DNA from: JAJFHI01 sp050633705
Lineage (GTDB): Bacteria; Pseudomonadota; Alphaproteobacteria; Rhizobiales; Hyphomicrobiaceae
DNA: 64,000 nucleotides
NCBI GenBank assembly: GCA_050633705.1
Contig: JBOEGZ010000009.1
Coordinates: forward strand, 31,941-95,940
Reading direction: 5' to 3'
In this document: piece after piece, positions 55,797 through 62,765 of the stretch
Layout of the letters: each line of letters begins with the position of its first letter
Numbering within the stretch: the first letter of the stretch is position 1
The notes under the pieces: model-generated
The model's database searches: none
The model's input: the letters and a program-made list of their open reading frames with translations, nothing else
Told to the model about the DNA's origin: nothing
Position numbers and translations under genes: made by a program

Positions 55797-56288
55797 ATGA
55801 AGAACAAGAGAGGTGCGAGCGCACAGCAAGGGCTAGATAACGTCATGAAGCAACTCAAATCTCAGATGAACCCTCTAACGGCTACAACGCTCGTGGCTGT
55901 GATAATCACCACGGCTCATCTCCTCGTGATAGCCAATCCAGCCCTTAGTCAACACGCACCAAACCAACCAACAAAGCTCGAAGTTACGCCCGAAATGGCG
56001 AAATCCACAATACGCCAACGCTGCTCAAACTGTCATGCCATTGAAGCGGGAACGAAACGATTTGCACCACCTCTCGTCGGCTTAATCGGGCGCAAAGCTG
56101 GAAGCTATGAAGGTTTTGCCTACACGAAGAAGATCAAAGACCTCAACTTCAACTGGACAGCTGAAGCCTTGAATGATTGGCTTGCCGGCACGACTTTCAA
56201 AACTCCGGATATTCGCAAGCGCCACGTCGGTATCGAACAACCAGAGTTGCGAAAAGCTGTTGTTGAATACATCACAACGCTGAAATAG
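55797..56288 (+). CDS. secreted class I-type cytochrome c lacking the usual axial Met
   Basis: Monoheme cytochrome c with CSNCH (Cys76, Cys79, His80). The layout around the heme (RFAPPLVGLIGRKAGSYEGFAYT ... WTAEALNDWLA) resembles the c550/c2-like family of alphaproteobacteria, in which a Met about 60 residues later is the sixth ligand. No Met occurs anywhere after CSNCH; the aligned segment reads DIRKRHVGIE, offering His143 instead. An N-terminal hydrophobic segment (ATTLVAVIITTAHLLVI) is signal or anchor. Starts at 55797, 55845 or 55866 are possible, none with a clear ribosome-binding site. Function unknown. Confidence 0.85.
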   Translation: MKNKRGASAQQGLDNVMKQLKSQMNPLTATTLVAVIITTAHLLVIANPALSQHAPNQPTKLEVTPEMAKSTIRQRCSNCHAIEAGTKRFAPPLVGLIGRKAGSYEGFAYTKKIKDLNFNWTAEALNDWLAGTTFKTPDIRKRHVGIEQPELRKAVVEYITTLK

Positions 56289-56392
56289 CCTATCGGGCAA
56301 AACCTCCCGGCAGGTACAATTGTCGTGGCACCGAACAAATTTAGGCGATCAAAAACTGCAGGCCAATTCAAACTAGGGATACGCTGATCTCA

Positions 56393-56980
56393 ATGTCGAC
56401 GGAAGCTAAATTACTATTTTTCGCCGGCTCTGCGCGCGAAGGTTCGTTCAACAAAAAATTGGCCAGACTTGGCGACAGAATTGCCGATGCAAACGGTATC
56501 AGCGCCACGTTTCTTGATCTCGCAGACTACCCAATGCCGTTATACGATGGTGATCTGGAATCTGCCGAAGGCGTTCCAGACAACGCCTATAAAATGAAGA
56601 ATGTTTTATCCGTTCACGACGGCGTTTTCATTGCCGCTCCTGAATACAATGCCTCGATTTCGCCGTTGTTAAAAAACGCACTGGATTGGGTTTCTCGCGC
56701 CCGCAAAGACGATGACGATCCCAAAGCAGTATTCGCAACGCGGGTATTTGCGCTTGGTGCGGCGTCACCTGGGGGAACAGGCGGCATCAGAGGTCTGACC
56801 ACCGTTCGCCATACCCTAGAAATGGGACTTGGGGCGTTGGTTCTTCCCGATCAGTTCTTGCTGCCAAAAGCTGGGACTGCGTTTAGCGAAGATGGCCACT
56901 TGATCGACAAGGCCGCACAAGAGCGGCTCAAATTATTGATCCAAAAACTTGCACGCGCGGCCAAGCTGGTGCACGGGTAG
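56393..56980 (+). CDS. NADPH-dependent FMN reductase family flavoprotein
   Basis: Flavodoxin-fold quinone/azo/chromate-type reductase, 195 residues. FFAGSAREGSFNKKLARL is the FMN phosphate-binding loop, FIAAPEYNASISPLLKNALDW the family signature, and LGAASPGGTGGIRGL the third loop. Physiological substrate unknown. Co-directional with pyrF, 45 bases upstream. Confidence 0.92.
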   Translation: MSTEAKLLFFAGSAREGSFNKKLARLGDRIADANGISATFLDLADYPMPLYDGDLESAEGVPDNAYKMKNVLSVHDGVFIAAPEYNASISPLLKNALDWVSRARKDDDDPKAVFATRVFALGAASPGGTGGIRGLTTVRHTLEMGLGALVLPDQFLLPKAGTAFSEDGHLIDKAAQERLKLLIQKLARAAKLVHG

Positions 56981-57025
56981 ATCGAAATATCGTCTATCCT
57001 TGGAAATCATCAAAAGTCTCAATCA

Positions 57026-57730
57026 ATGTCACACAACCCGATAGACAGCCTCATCGTCGCACTCGATTTTCCAACGACTGACGAGGCACATTCATTGGTG
57101 GAGACGCTTGGCGAGGATGTACAGTTCTACAAAGTCGGCTTGGAGTTGTTGTTTGCCGGCGGCCTGCATTATGCCCAAACTCTAAAGCAGCAGGGCAAAA
57201 ACGTATTTCTCGACATGAAACTTCTTGATATCGCCAATACCGTCGAGAAGGCTGTCGCCAATGTTGCCGGGTTTGGCTTTGACATGTTGACCATCCACGG
57301 AACCGACCGCAAGACAATGGATGCCGCCGTCAAAGGCCGCGGCAATTCGAATTTGAAACTTCTGGCTGTCACGGTTCTAACAAGCCTCGACGATCACGAC
57401 TTGAAAGAGCAAGGCTCGCGGATGGACCCGCAAGAATTGGTCTTGCACCGGGCCCAACTTGCTCGCGATGCTGGAATGGACGGAATCGTTGCCTCAGGAC
57501 AAGAAGCGAATGCCGTTCGTGACATTGTTGGCCCTGATATGCTGGTCGTCACCCCGGGTATCAGATTGGCCGGCGCTGCAAGCGATGATCAAGCCCGCAT
57601 TATCACACCGGAACGTGCCATCTCAGCGGGTGCGAGCCATCTCGTTGTCGGCCGTCCCATCAGTCGGGCAGAAGACCCAGCCTCCGCCGCACGTACATTT
57701 CAGGCTGAAATGGCCAAGGCACACACCTAA
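57026..57730 (+). CDS. pyrF: orotidine 5'-phosphate decarboxylase
   Basis: Last step of UMP synthesis. Catalytic Lys-Asp arrangement in VFLDMKLLDIANTVEKAV; LIVALDFPTTDEA at the N-terminus and VTPGIRLAG ... HLVVGRPISRA at the phosphate site are diagnostic. 234 residues. Followed by a DUF1330 gene after 28 bases and then trmD. Confidence 0.97.
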   Translation: MSHNPIDSLIVALDFPTTDEAHSLVETLGEDVQFYKVGLELLFAGGLHYAQTLKQQGKNVFLDMKLLDIANTVEKAVANVAGFGFDMLTIHGTDRKTMDAAVKGRGNSNLKLLAVTVLTSLDDHDLKEQGSRMDPQELVLHRAQLARDAGMDGIVASGQEANAVRDIVGPDMLVVTPGIRLAGAASDDQARIITPERAISAGASHLVVGRPISRAEDPASAARTFQAEMAKAHT

Positions 57731-57758
57731 ACACTTTTAAGATCAAACGGAGACCAGA

Positions 57759-58049
57759 ATGCCCAAAGGATACATCATTGCGCACGCAACGGTCACAGAC
57801 CCAGATGCCTGGGGTCAGTACGTCGCAAAAACCAAAGCCATTCTCGAAAAATTTGGTGGCACGCCAATTATCCGTGGTGGTCAATGTAAGATTGTCGAGG
57901 GTGAAAATGGCACAACGCGTAATGTCGTTCTAGAGTTTCCAAGCTACGAGAACGCATTGGGCTATGCGAATTCACCAGAATATGCCGAAGCGAAATTGTT
58001 ACGCAAAAACGCAGGGCAACTAGATATGACGGTTGTCGAAGGTGTCTGA
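57759..58049 (+). CDS. DUF1330 family protein
   Basis: 96-residue alpha/beta-barrel-type small protein: GYIIAHATVTDPDAWGQYV, ATVRG-like IIRGGQCKIVEG and LEFPSYENALGYANSPEY are characteristic. Family function unknown (ferredoxin-like fold dimers). ACGGAGACCAGA precedes the ATG. Its end overlaps the start of trmD. Confidence 0.93.
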   Translation: MPKGYIIAHATVTDPDAWGQYVAKTKAILEKFGGTPIIRGGQCKIVEGENGTTRNVVLEFPSYENALGYANSPEYAEAKLLRKNAGQLDMTVVEGV

Positions 58050-58770
58050 TACACAAGACGAAAAGGCGAAGGTTGAAGCGACATGGCGAGCCTGCGTTGT
58101 GACGCTGTTTCCGGAAATGTTTCCTGGGCCCTTGGGCCACTCTTTGGCGGGCCAAGCACTTGAAGACAAGATCTGGTCGCTTGAGACAACACCACTTCGC
58201 GCGTTTGGCATTGGCCGTCACCAAAATGTCGACGACACGCCAGCCGGGGGCGGTGCTGGCATGGTCATCCGTGCTGATGTCCTTGGACCGGCAATTGATG
58301 CAGCACTTCAAACCAACCCTAAAGCCCGACGTATTTACCTTTCGCCGCGCGGGCGACCGCTTGACCAAAATCTAGCCCACGAACTGGCCGATGGTCCGGG
58401 TGTGTTGCTTGTTGCTGGACGTTTTGAAGGTATCGACCAACGCGTCATTGATGCTCGCCAACTCGAAGAAGTTTCGATTGGAGATTACATTTTATCGGGT
58501 GGTGAACTTGCAGCGATGGTTTTGCTGGACGCTGTCGTGCGGCTTTTGCCAGGTGTTGTCGGCGCCAGCGAAAGCCTCAATCTTGAAAGCTTTGAAACCG
58601 GCTTGCTCGAGCATCCCCATTACACGCGGCCGCGCAGTTGGGAGGGCCGCGACATCCCAGATGTGCTGCTCTCAGGCGATCATGCAAAAATTGAAAGTTG
58701 GCGAGATGGTAAAGCGCGCGCGCTAACAAAACAAAGGCGGCCAGATTTGATTAAGAAACACGACGAATAG
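58042..58770 (+). CDS. trmD: tRNA (guanine37-N1)-methyltransferase TrmD
   Basis: Methylates G37 of tRNAs to prevent frameshifting. VVTLFPEMFPGPLGHSLAG, QNVDDTPAGGGAGMVIRADV, GRFEGIDQRVID and the knot-forming GDYILSGGELAAMVLLDAV are all present. Starts: GTG 58042 (overlapping the DUF1330 stop by 8 bases) or TTG 58033; no ATG is available. Not in the usual rpsP-rimM-trmD-rplS operon: rimM is absent and rplS lies 3.1 kb downstream, behind four unrelated genes. Confidence 0.96.
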   Translation: MSDTQDEKAKVEATWRACVVTLFPEMFPGPLGHSLAGQALEDKIWSLETTPLRAFGIGRHQNVDDTPAGGGAGMVIRADVLGPAIDAALQTNPKARRIYLSPRGRPLDQNLAHELADGPGVLLVAGRFEGIDQRVIDARQLEEVSIGDYILSGGELAAMVLLDAVVRLLPGVVGASESLNLESFETGLLEHPHYTRPRSWEGRDIPDVLLSGDHAKIESWRDGKARALTKQRRPDLIKKHDE

Positions 58771-58869
58771 ATTGCCTTCGACAAGCGTAACCACAATCGG
58801 CCAACTCTTTGTCGTGATGCCGATTTCCAAACTTCAAGATTGCTCCAATATTCGACAGGATTTTTCGAC

Positions 58870-59223
58870 ATGAAACGCGCAAGCCTCGCCCTACTGACAT
58901 GCATCGCAGTTATCATTGCCGCTTCCCCCATCCAGGCTGCTGATCCAGCGTTCGTTGGAACGTGGGGCAAAGATATCGCTCAATGTGCCATATCCCAGGA
59001 AGTCCAGGGCGCACCGATTGTTTACTCAAAGGACGGTTACGACCAACACGAGGCCCATTGCAAATTTAAGACGATCAATCAGGACGCCAATAAGTGGAAT
59101 ATCACCGCGGCCTGTTCCGTCGAAGGCGACGAGCAAACGGAAAAATTTACCATCGTCGTCAAAGACACCACCCTCACGACGATCAATGAATATGGCAAAT
59201 ACGTTCTGATACGCTGCCCATAA
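58870..59223 (+). CDS. small secreted cysteine-containing protein
   Basis: Not recognised. 117 residues with a clear signal peptide ending at IQAA-DPAF (MKRASLALLTCIAVIIAASP). The mature protein has four Cys (in DIAQCAIS, EAHCKFK, TAACSVE and LIRCP), probably two disulfides, and a small beta-rich fold. AGGA lies 10 bases before the ATG at 58870; longer in-frame starts were rejected. Confidence 0.75.
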   Translation: MKRASLALLTCIAVIIAASPIQAADPAFVGTWGKDIAQCAISQEVQGAPIVYSKDGYDQHEAHCKFKTINQDANKWNITAACSVEGDEQTEKFTIVVKDTTLTTINEYGKYVLIRCP

Positions 59224-59279
59224 ATCGCGAACTCAGTCTCCTGCTGCACCGTTGCGGAAAATCGCGTAGAAGCGTGATT

Positions 59280-59918
59280 ATGAGCAATGATGAAAATAAG
59301 CGGTCGGGTTACCATCACGGCAACTTGCGCCAGGCTTTGTTAGACGCAGCGCGGCGATTGATTGTTGAAAAGGGGCCTGATGGTTTTACACTTGCTGAGG
59401 CAGCAAGGCTTGCCGGGGTCAGTCCGGCAGCTCCTTATCGCCATTTCAAAGATCGCGGCGAGCTTCTCGGCACGCTTGCGGTCATTGGGTTCGAAGACTT
59501 TACCAACGCTTTGGACACCGCCTGGGAAAATGGTCGTCCTGACGCGGTCACAGCGTTTACGCGTGTCGGTCAGGCTTATCTATCGTTCGCTCGACGTGAC
59601 CCAGCAGCTTATAAGGCCATGTTTGAACCAGGTCTCGGCCTTGAGGACGTCGCCGGCCTTCGTACGGCGCGCTCGAGAGCCTTCGACAACTTGCGGTCTT
59701 GCTCAGCAGCCCTTCTTGCACGCGCGCCTAAAGGCCAACTTCCACCCGTCGATTTGATGAGCTTACACATTTGGGCGCTCACACATGGAGTCGCCACTCT
59801 GTTTGCTGAAGGCAATTTCGGTCGGGGTCGTGTGCCAATGACCGCCGAAGATGTATTGGAATCTGGCGTGCTGGTTTATCTGCGCGGCCTCGGCGTCATC
59901 CCCAGCGATGACACGTGA
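59280..59918 (+). CDS. TetR/AcrR family transcriptional regulator
   Basis: One-component repressor, ~212 residues. The HTH reads GFTLAEAARLAGVSPAAPYRHF preceded by RQALLDAARRLIVEKGPDGF; the C-terminal ligand domain contains DPAAYKAMFEPGL and WALTHGVATLFAEG, of the WHG type. Start ATG 59280 (a GTG two codons earlier is weaker). The DUF2852 gene starts 138 bases downstream behind a palindromic operator, so this regulator probably controls that gene and perhaps itself. Confidence 0.93.
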   Translation: MSNDENKRSGYHHGNLRQALLDAARRLIVEKGPDGFTLAEAARLAGVSPAAPYRHFKDRGELLGTLAVIGFEDFTNALDTAWENGRPDAVTAFTRVGQAYLSFARRDPAAYKAMFEPGLGLEDVAGLRTARSRAFDNLRSCSAALLARAPKGQLPPVDLMSLHIWALTHGVATLFAEGNFGRGRVPMTAEDVLESGVLVYLRGLGVIPSDDT

Positions 59919-59992
59919 CCATCTGACGGCACTGCAAACGACACCCGATCTGCCACCGGATCGAAAACCTGCAAAAATTTGCGCGAACAGTC

Positions 59993-60045
59993 TTGAAACA
60001 AGCGTATTACTTGCCATATATGTTAATGTAAATAACATTTACATT
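59993..60045 (+). promoter_or_regulatory. promoter with perfect operator palindrome before the DUF2852 gene
   Basis: TTGAAA at 59993-59998 and TATATG at 60017-60022 form a promoter-like pair 18 bases apart. Arms AATGTAAAT (60025-60033) and ATTTACATT (60037-60045) are a perfect 9-bp dyad around AAC, covering the predicted transcription start. TetR-family dimers typically bind such dyads. GAGAGGA follows as ribosome-binding site for the ATG at 60057. Confidence 0.7.
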
Positions 60046-60056
60046 GAGAGGACGTA

Positions 60057-60467
60057 ATGAATACAGCAACTTTGGATAATTGGGTTGCCAGCGTCGATCA
60101 ATTTGGCAAGGGCGGCTGGATCGCGCTGATGGTCCTTGGATTTGTGCTGTTCTGGCCAATTGGCCTGGCATTGTTGGCATATTTAATATGGAGCGGACGA
60201 ATGGGTTGTAAAGGCAAGAGAGGCCGCGCATGGAGCGCAAATTGTTGGCAAGGCGGAAAGTCTTATCGCGCGGGTTCGAGCGGCAACACCGCGTTCGATG
60301 AATATCGTGAGGAGACGCTGCGACGGCTTGAAGATGAGCAGAAGGAGTTTTCCGACTTTCTCGACAGTCTGCGCAAGGCAAAAGACAAAGCCGAATTCGA
60401 GCAGTTCATGACAGACCGGAACCATCGTGCCCCCACGCCCGACAACACATCTCCACAGGGGACTTAA
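60057..60467 (+). CDS. DUF2852 membrane protein
   Basis: 136 residues: one strong N-terminal helix (WIALMVLGFVLFWPIGLALLAYLIW) and a cytoplasmic helical region FDEYREETLRRLEDEQKEF followed by SDFLDSLRKAKDKAEFEQFM, the DUF2852 signature; relatives occur mainly in alphaproteobacteria. Function unknown; the C-terminal helices may dimerise or bind a partner. GAGAGGACGTA precedes the ATG. Probably repressed by the upstream TetR protein; terminated by a strong hairpin. Confidence 0.93.
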   Translation: MNTATLDNWVASVDQFGKGGWIALMVLGFVLFWPIGLALLAYLIWSGRMGCKGKRGRAWSANCWQGGKSYRAGSSGNTAFDEYREETLRRLEDEQKEFSDFLDSLRKAKDKAEFEQFMTDRNHRAPTPDNTSPQGT

Positions 60468-60539
60468 GCACAGGGTACATGAGCATCGGGGGCCATAAAA
60501 ACTGGCTTCAAGTGAATTCGATTTGATATCGTCAATACG

Positions 60540-60572
60540 GCTGATGGTGCGAAAGCACCATCAGCTTTTTTT
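60540..60572 (+). terminator. intrinsic terminator of the DUF2852 gene
   Basis: Perfect 11-bp stem GCTGATGGTGC / GCACCATCAGC with a GAAA tetraloop, followed directly by seven T's on the forward strand, 72 bases after the DUF2852 stop. It also separates the unit from the convergent hydrolase gene. Confidence 0.95.
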
Positions 60573-60588
60573 CTGGCGGTTTGAATTT

Positions 60589-61611
60589 TTATTTCACCGG
60601 CAGATGCTCTTTCAACCAAGCCACCTGCAACGCCAAAACCGCAGCAACAGTTTCGGGGTTCTCGTAGACCTTAAAGTGTGAGACCGCTGGCAACATTTCA
60701 TAGCGCGCTTTCGTTCGATCTTTAATACGATCGAAGAGCAACACACCTTGCTGCTTCACATCGAAAAGCTCTTCGTTTTCAACATCAATGATCAACGTCG
60801 CAGCTCTCAATTTTTCGACGTTTTTCAATGGCTCATGGAAAAAGTTCACAACAGAATGGGCATAGCCCTGGTGATGCTCTGAAAACTTTATGTACAATTT
60901 TTCACCTGGCAAAAATGGTGCAGCACCTCTCGCGATCGCAGTACGCCAGGTGTCAATGTTATCAGGATGGGCCGGGCTGGTCTTAGGGTTGCCGGTATAA
61001 AACGGCATCATGTCAAAGGCGGCAACCTGCGCAATCAGGACCTTGATTTCAGGATAGGCAACCGCCGTTTTCAGCGCCAATCCGCCCCCCAAGCTTGTGC
61101 CCCAAACTGCCAACATGTCTGCATCAACACCTGGCTCGCCTTTGAGGTAAGAGAGCGCAGCCTCGATGTCTTGATACTGGTTGATAGCGTTCACGACGTT
61201 ACGCACTTCACGCACTTTAACTTCGAACTCTTTATCGCGCCCTTTTGGCATTTCACCAGTTGGCAACAAATCTCCATCACTCTCGCCGAAACCGCGATAA
61301 TCGAACGTTAGGACGTAGTATCCCTGGGCGGCAAATTTAGATGCATAGAGACGGTTGAGCTCATCCTTTTTGCCGCCAAACCCGTGCATCATCAAAATTG
61401 CAGGCCGTTTTTGGTCGACCGTTGCCCCGGGCGGAGTCCAAATATCTCCGGCCAAGCGAACACCTTGGCTATAAATCGCTATGGGTTTCGAGGTGACTTT
61501 TTCAGCAGGTTGTGCGGTCCCAGTCTGCGACGTTTCAGCCCGTCCTGTCTGGGTTCCAGCCGCAGAAAAAGTCATCGCAACAAGCAAAACTGCCAAGATG
61601 TGGTGGCGCAT
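60589..61611 (-). CDS. secreted alpha/beta hydrolase
   Basis: 340 residues with a signal peptide (MRHHILAVLLVAMTFSAAG ... GRAET). Alpha/beta-hydrolase landmarks: MMHGFGGKKDE (oxyanion region), TFDYRGFGESDG, the nucleophile elbow GTSLGGGLAL (Ser173), an Asp/Glu in LIIDVENEELFD and His in AVSHFKVYE. Closest in layout to dienelactone-hydrolase/X-Pro dipeptidyl-peptidase-like esterases; substrate unknown. GGAG lies 6 bases before the ATG. Confidence 0.88.
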   Translation of the reverse strand: MRHHILAVLLVAMTFSAAGTQTGRAETSQTGTAQPAEKVTSKPIAIYSQGVRLAGDIWTPPGATVDQKRPAILMMHGFGGKKDELNRLYASKFAAQGYYVLTFDYRGFGESDGDLLPTGEMPKGRDKEFEVKVREVRNVVNAINQYQDIEAALSYLKGEPGVDADMLAVWGTSLGGGLALKTAVAYPEIKVLIAQVAAFDMMPFYTGNPKTSPAHPDNIDTWRTAIARGAAPFLPGEKLYIKFSEHHQGYAHSVVNFFHEPLKNVEKLRAATLIIDVENEELFDVKQQGVLLFDRIKDRTKARYEMLPAVSHFKVYENPETVAAVLALQVAWLKEHLPVK

Positions 61612-61919
61612 TCCCTACTCCAATTATTGTTTTTATCCCGAGCCGGACAGATCTTAGACCTCAATTGCCAAATCAACCAGCCAGGTCAGAATTCAGATTT
61701 GGTTTTGAGGCCCCAATCCGACCAATTTGTTAACAACAACCGTCCCGACCAAGAACGTTAAAACCCCTCTCGACAGCCCGGCCTAATTCGGCTATACGCG
61801 CGGTCTGAATTCAGTGCCCGACCCGGGTTTTCTCCCAAAATGGGCCGCATGAGCGGGAACTGTCCGTCAATATTGGCGACACCGCTCCTCTGCCATGATG
61901 TCATCAAGGACAAATAAAA
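61612..61919. other. hydrolase/rplS divergent intergenic region
   Basis: 308 bases without a gene. It carries the rplS promoter candidate (61770-61798), leaving a leader of about 115 bases before rplS. No known riboswitch or ribosomal-protein leader motif was recognised. Confidence 0.6.
61770..61798 (+). promoter_or_regulatory. rplS: candidate rplS promoter
   Basis: TCGACA at 61770-61775 (5 of 6 to TTGACA) and TATACG at 61793-61798 (4 of 6) with a 17-base spacer. It would give rplS its own transcription, consistent with its separation from trmD. Confidence 0.5.
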
Positions 61920-62591
61920 ATGAACATCATCAAAGAGCTCGAGCGCGAGCAGATGGAAAATATTGTCGCCCAGCGCGCAATTCCGGAATTCCAACCTGGC
62001 GATACCGTTCAGGTTATGGTGAAATTCGGTGAAGGTAAGAACGTCCGGAACCAGGCTTATGAAGGTGTGGTCATTGCCCGCTCAGGCTCCGGAATCAACG
62101 AAAACTTCACAGTTCGCAAAATTTCCTACGGCGAAGGTGTGGAACGTGTGTTCCCAATCTATTCGCCATTTATCACTGACATCACTGTCGTACGTCGCGG
62201 TAAAGTTCGTCGCGCCAAGCTTTACTATCTTAGAGGCCGTCGTGGTCGTTCGGCCCGCATCGCTGAGCGTACAGATGCCCGCGCCCGTCGTTTGAATTCA
62301 GCTTGGAAGGGCTTCAAAAAGCAACGCGGAGAGGCCGAAGATCTGACCGTTATTGATGTCATCGACGAAAATCTCGCAAAACGTCTCAAGCAGATCAACT
62401 GCGTGAAGCTGGAACAGATTGCAAACTTCTCTGACGAAGATATCGCAAATGTCGATGAAACATTGCAGCTTGCCGGTCGTATTGAAAAAGAAAATTGGCC
62501 CGCAAAAGCACAGGCCGTAATTGCAGAACAAGCAGCAGCCGAAGTCCCAGCCGAAGATGGCGAAGGTGAAAGCGAAGCTAAGTCTGAGTAA
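61920..62591 (+). CDS. rplS: 50S ribosomal protein L19 with C-terminal HhH-like extension
   Basis: Residues 1-~120 are a normal bacterial L19: EREQMENIVAQRAIPEFQPG, EGVVIARSGSGINENFTVRK, GVERVFPIYSP and the basic RRGKVRRAKLYYLRGRRG. L19 usually ends near residue 115-130. Here ~100 residues follow: at 140-200 a helical module (DLTVIDVIDENLAKRL, VKLEQIANFSDEDIANVDE, LAGRIEKENWPAKA) resembling the helix-hairpin-helix extension known on L21 (rplU) of many alphaproteobacteria, but with the GxG hairpin glycines replaced. An acidic Ala/Glu tail ends the protein. The ATG has only a weak upstream AAGGAC. It is transcribed from its own promoter candidate and followed by a strong terminator. Confidence 0.95.
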   Translation: MNIIKELEREQMENIVAQRAIPEFQPGDTVQVMVKFGEGKNVRNQAYEGVVIARSGSGINENFTVRKISYGEGVERVFPIYSPFITDITVVRRGKVRRAKLYYLRGRRGRSARIAERTDARARRLNSAWKGFKKQRGEAEDLTVIDVIDENLAKRLKQINCVKLEQIANFSDEDIANVDETLQLAGRIEKENWPAKAQAVIAEQAAAEVPAEDGEGESEAKSE

Positions 62592-62633
62592 TCAGAACAA
62601 GCGTGACTTGTCACTAACGGATAGAAATGATTG

Positions 62634-62665
62634 AGCCCGGCCTGCAATGAAAGGCCGGGCTTTTT
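62634..62665 (+). terminator. intrinsic terminator of rplS
   Basis: Perfect 10-bp stem AGCCCGGCCT / AGGCCGGGCT with an 8-base loop, then TTTTTATT, 43 bases after the rplS stop. Confidence 0.92.
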
Positions 62666-62765
62666 ATTGTCCGTATCGATCGTTTGCCAAACCAACACGA
62701 CGAAAAGCACCACCCTTCCCAAGAGTTCTTGAGATTGGTGAAAACACGGGGCGCGTGCTTTTTGC

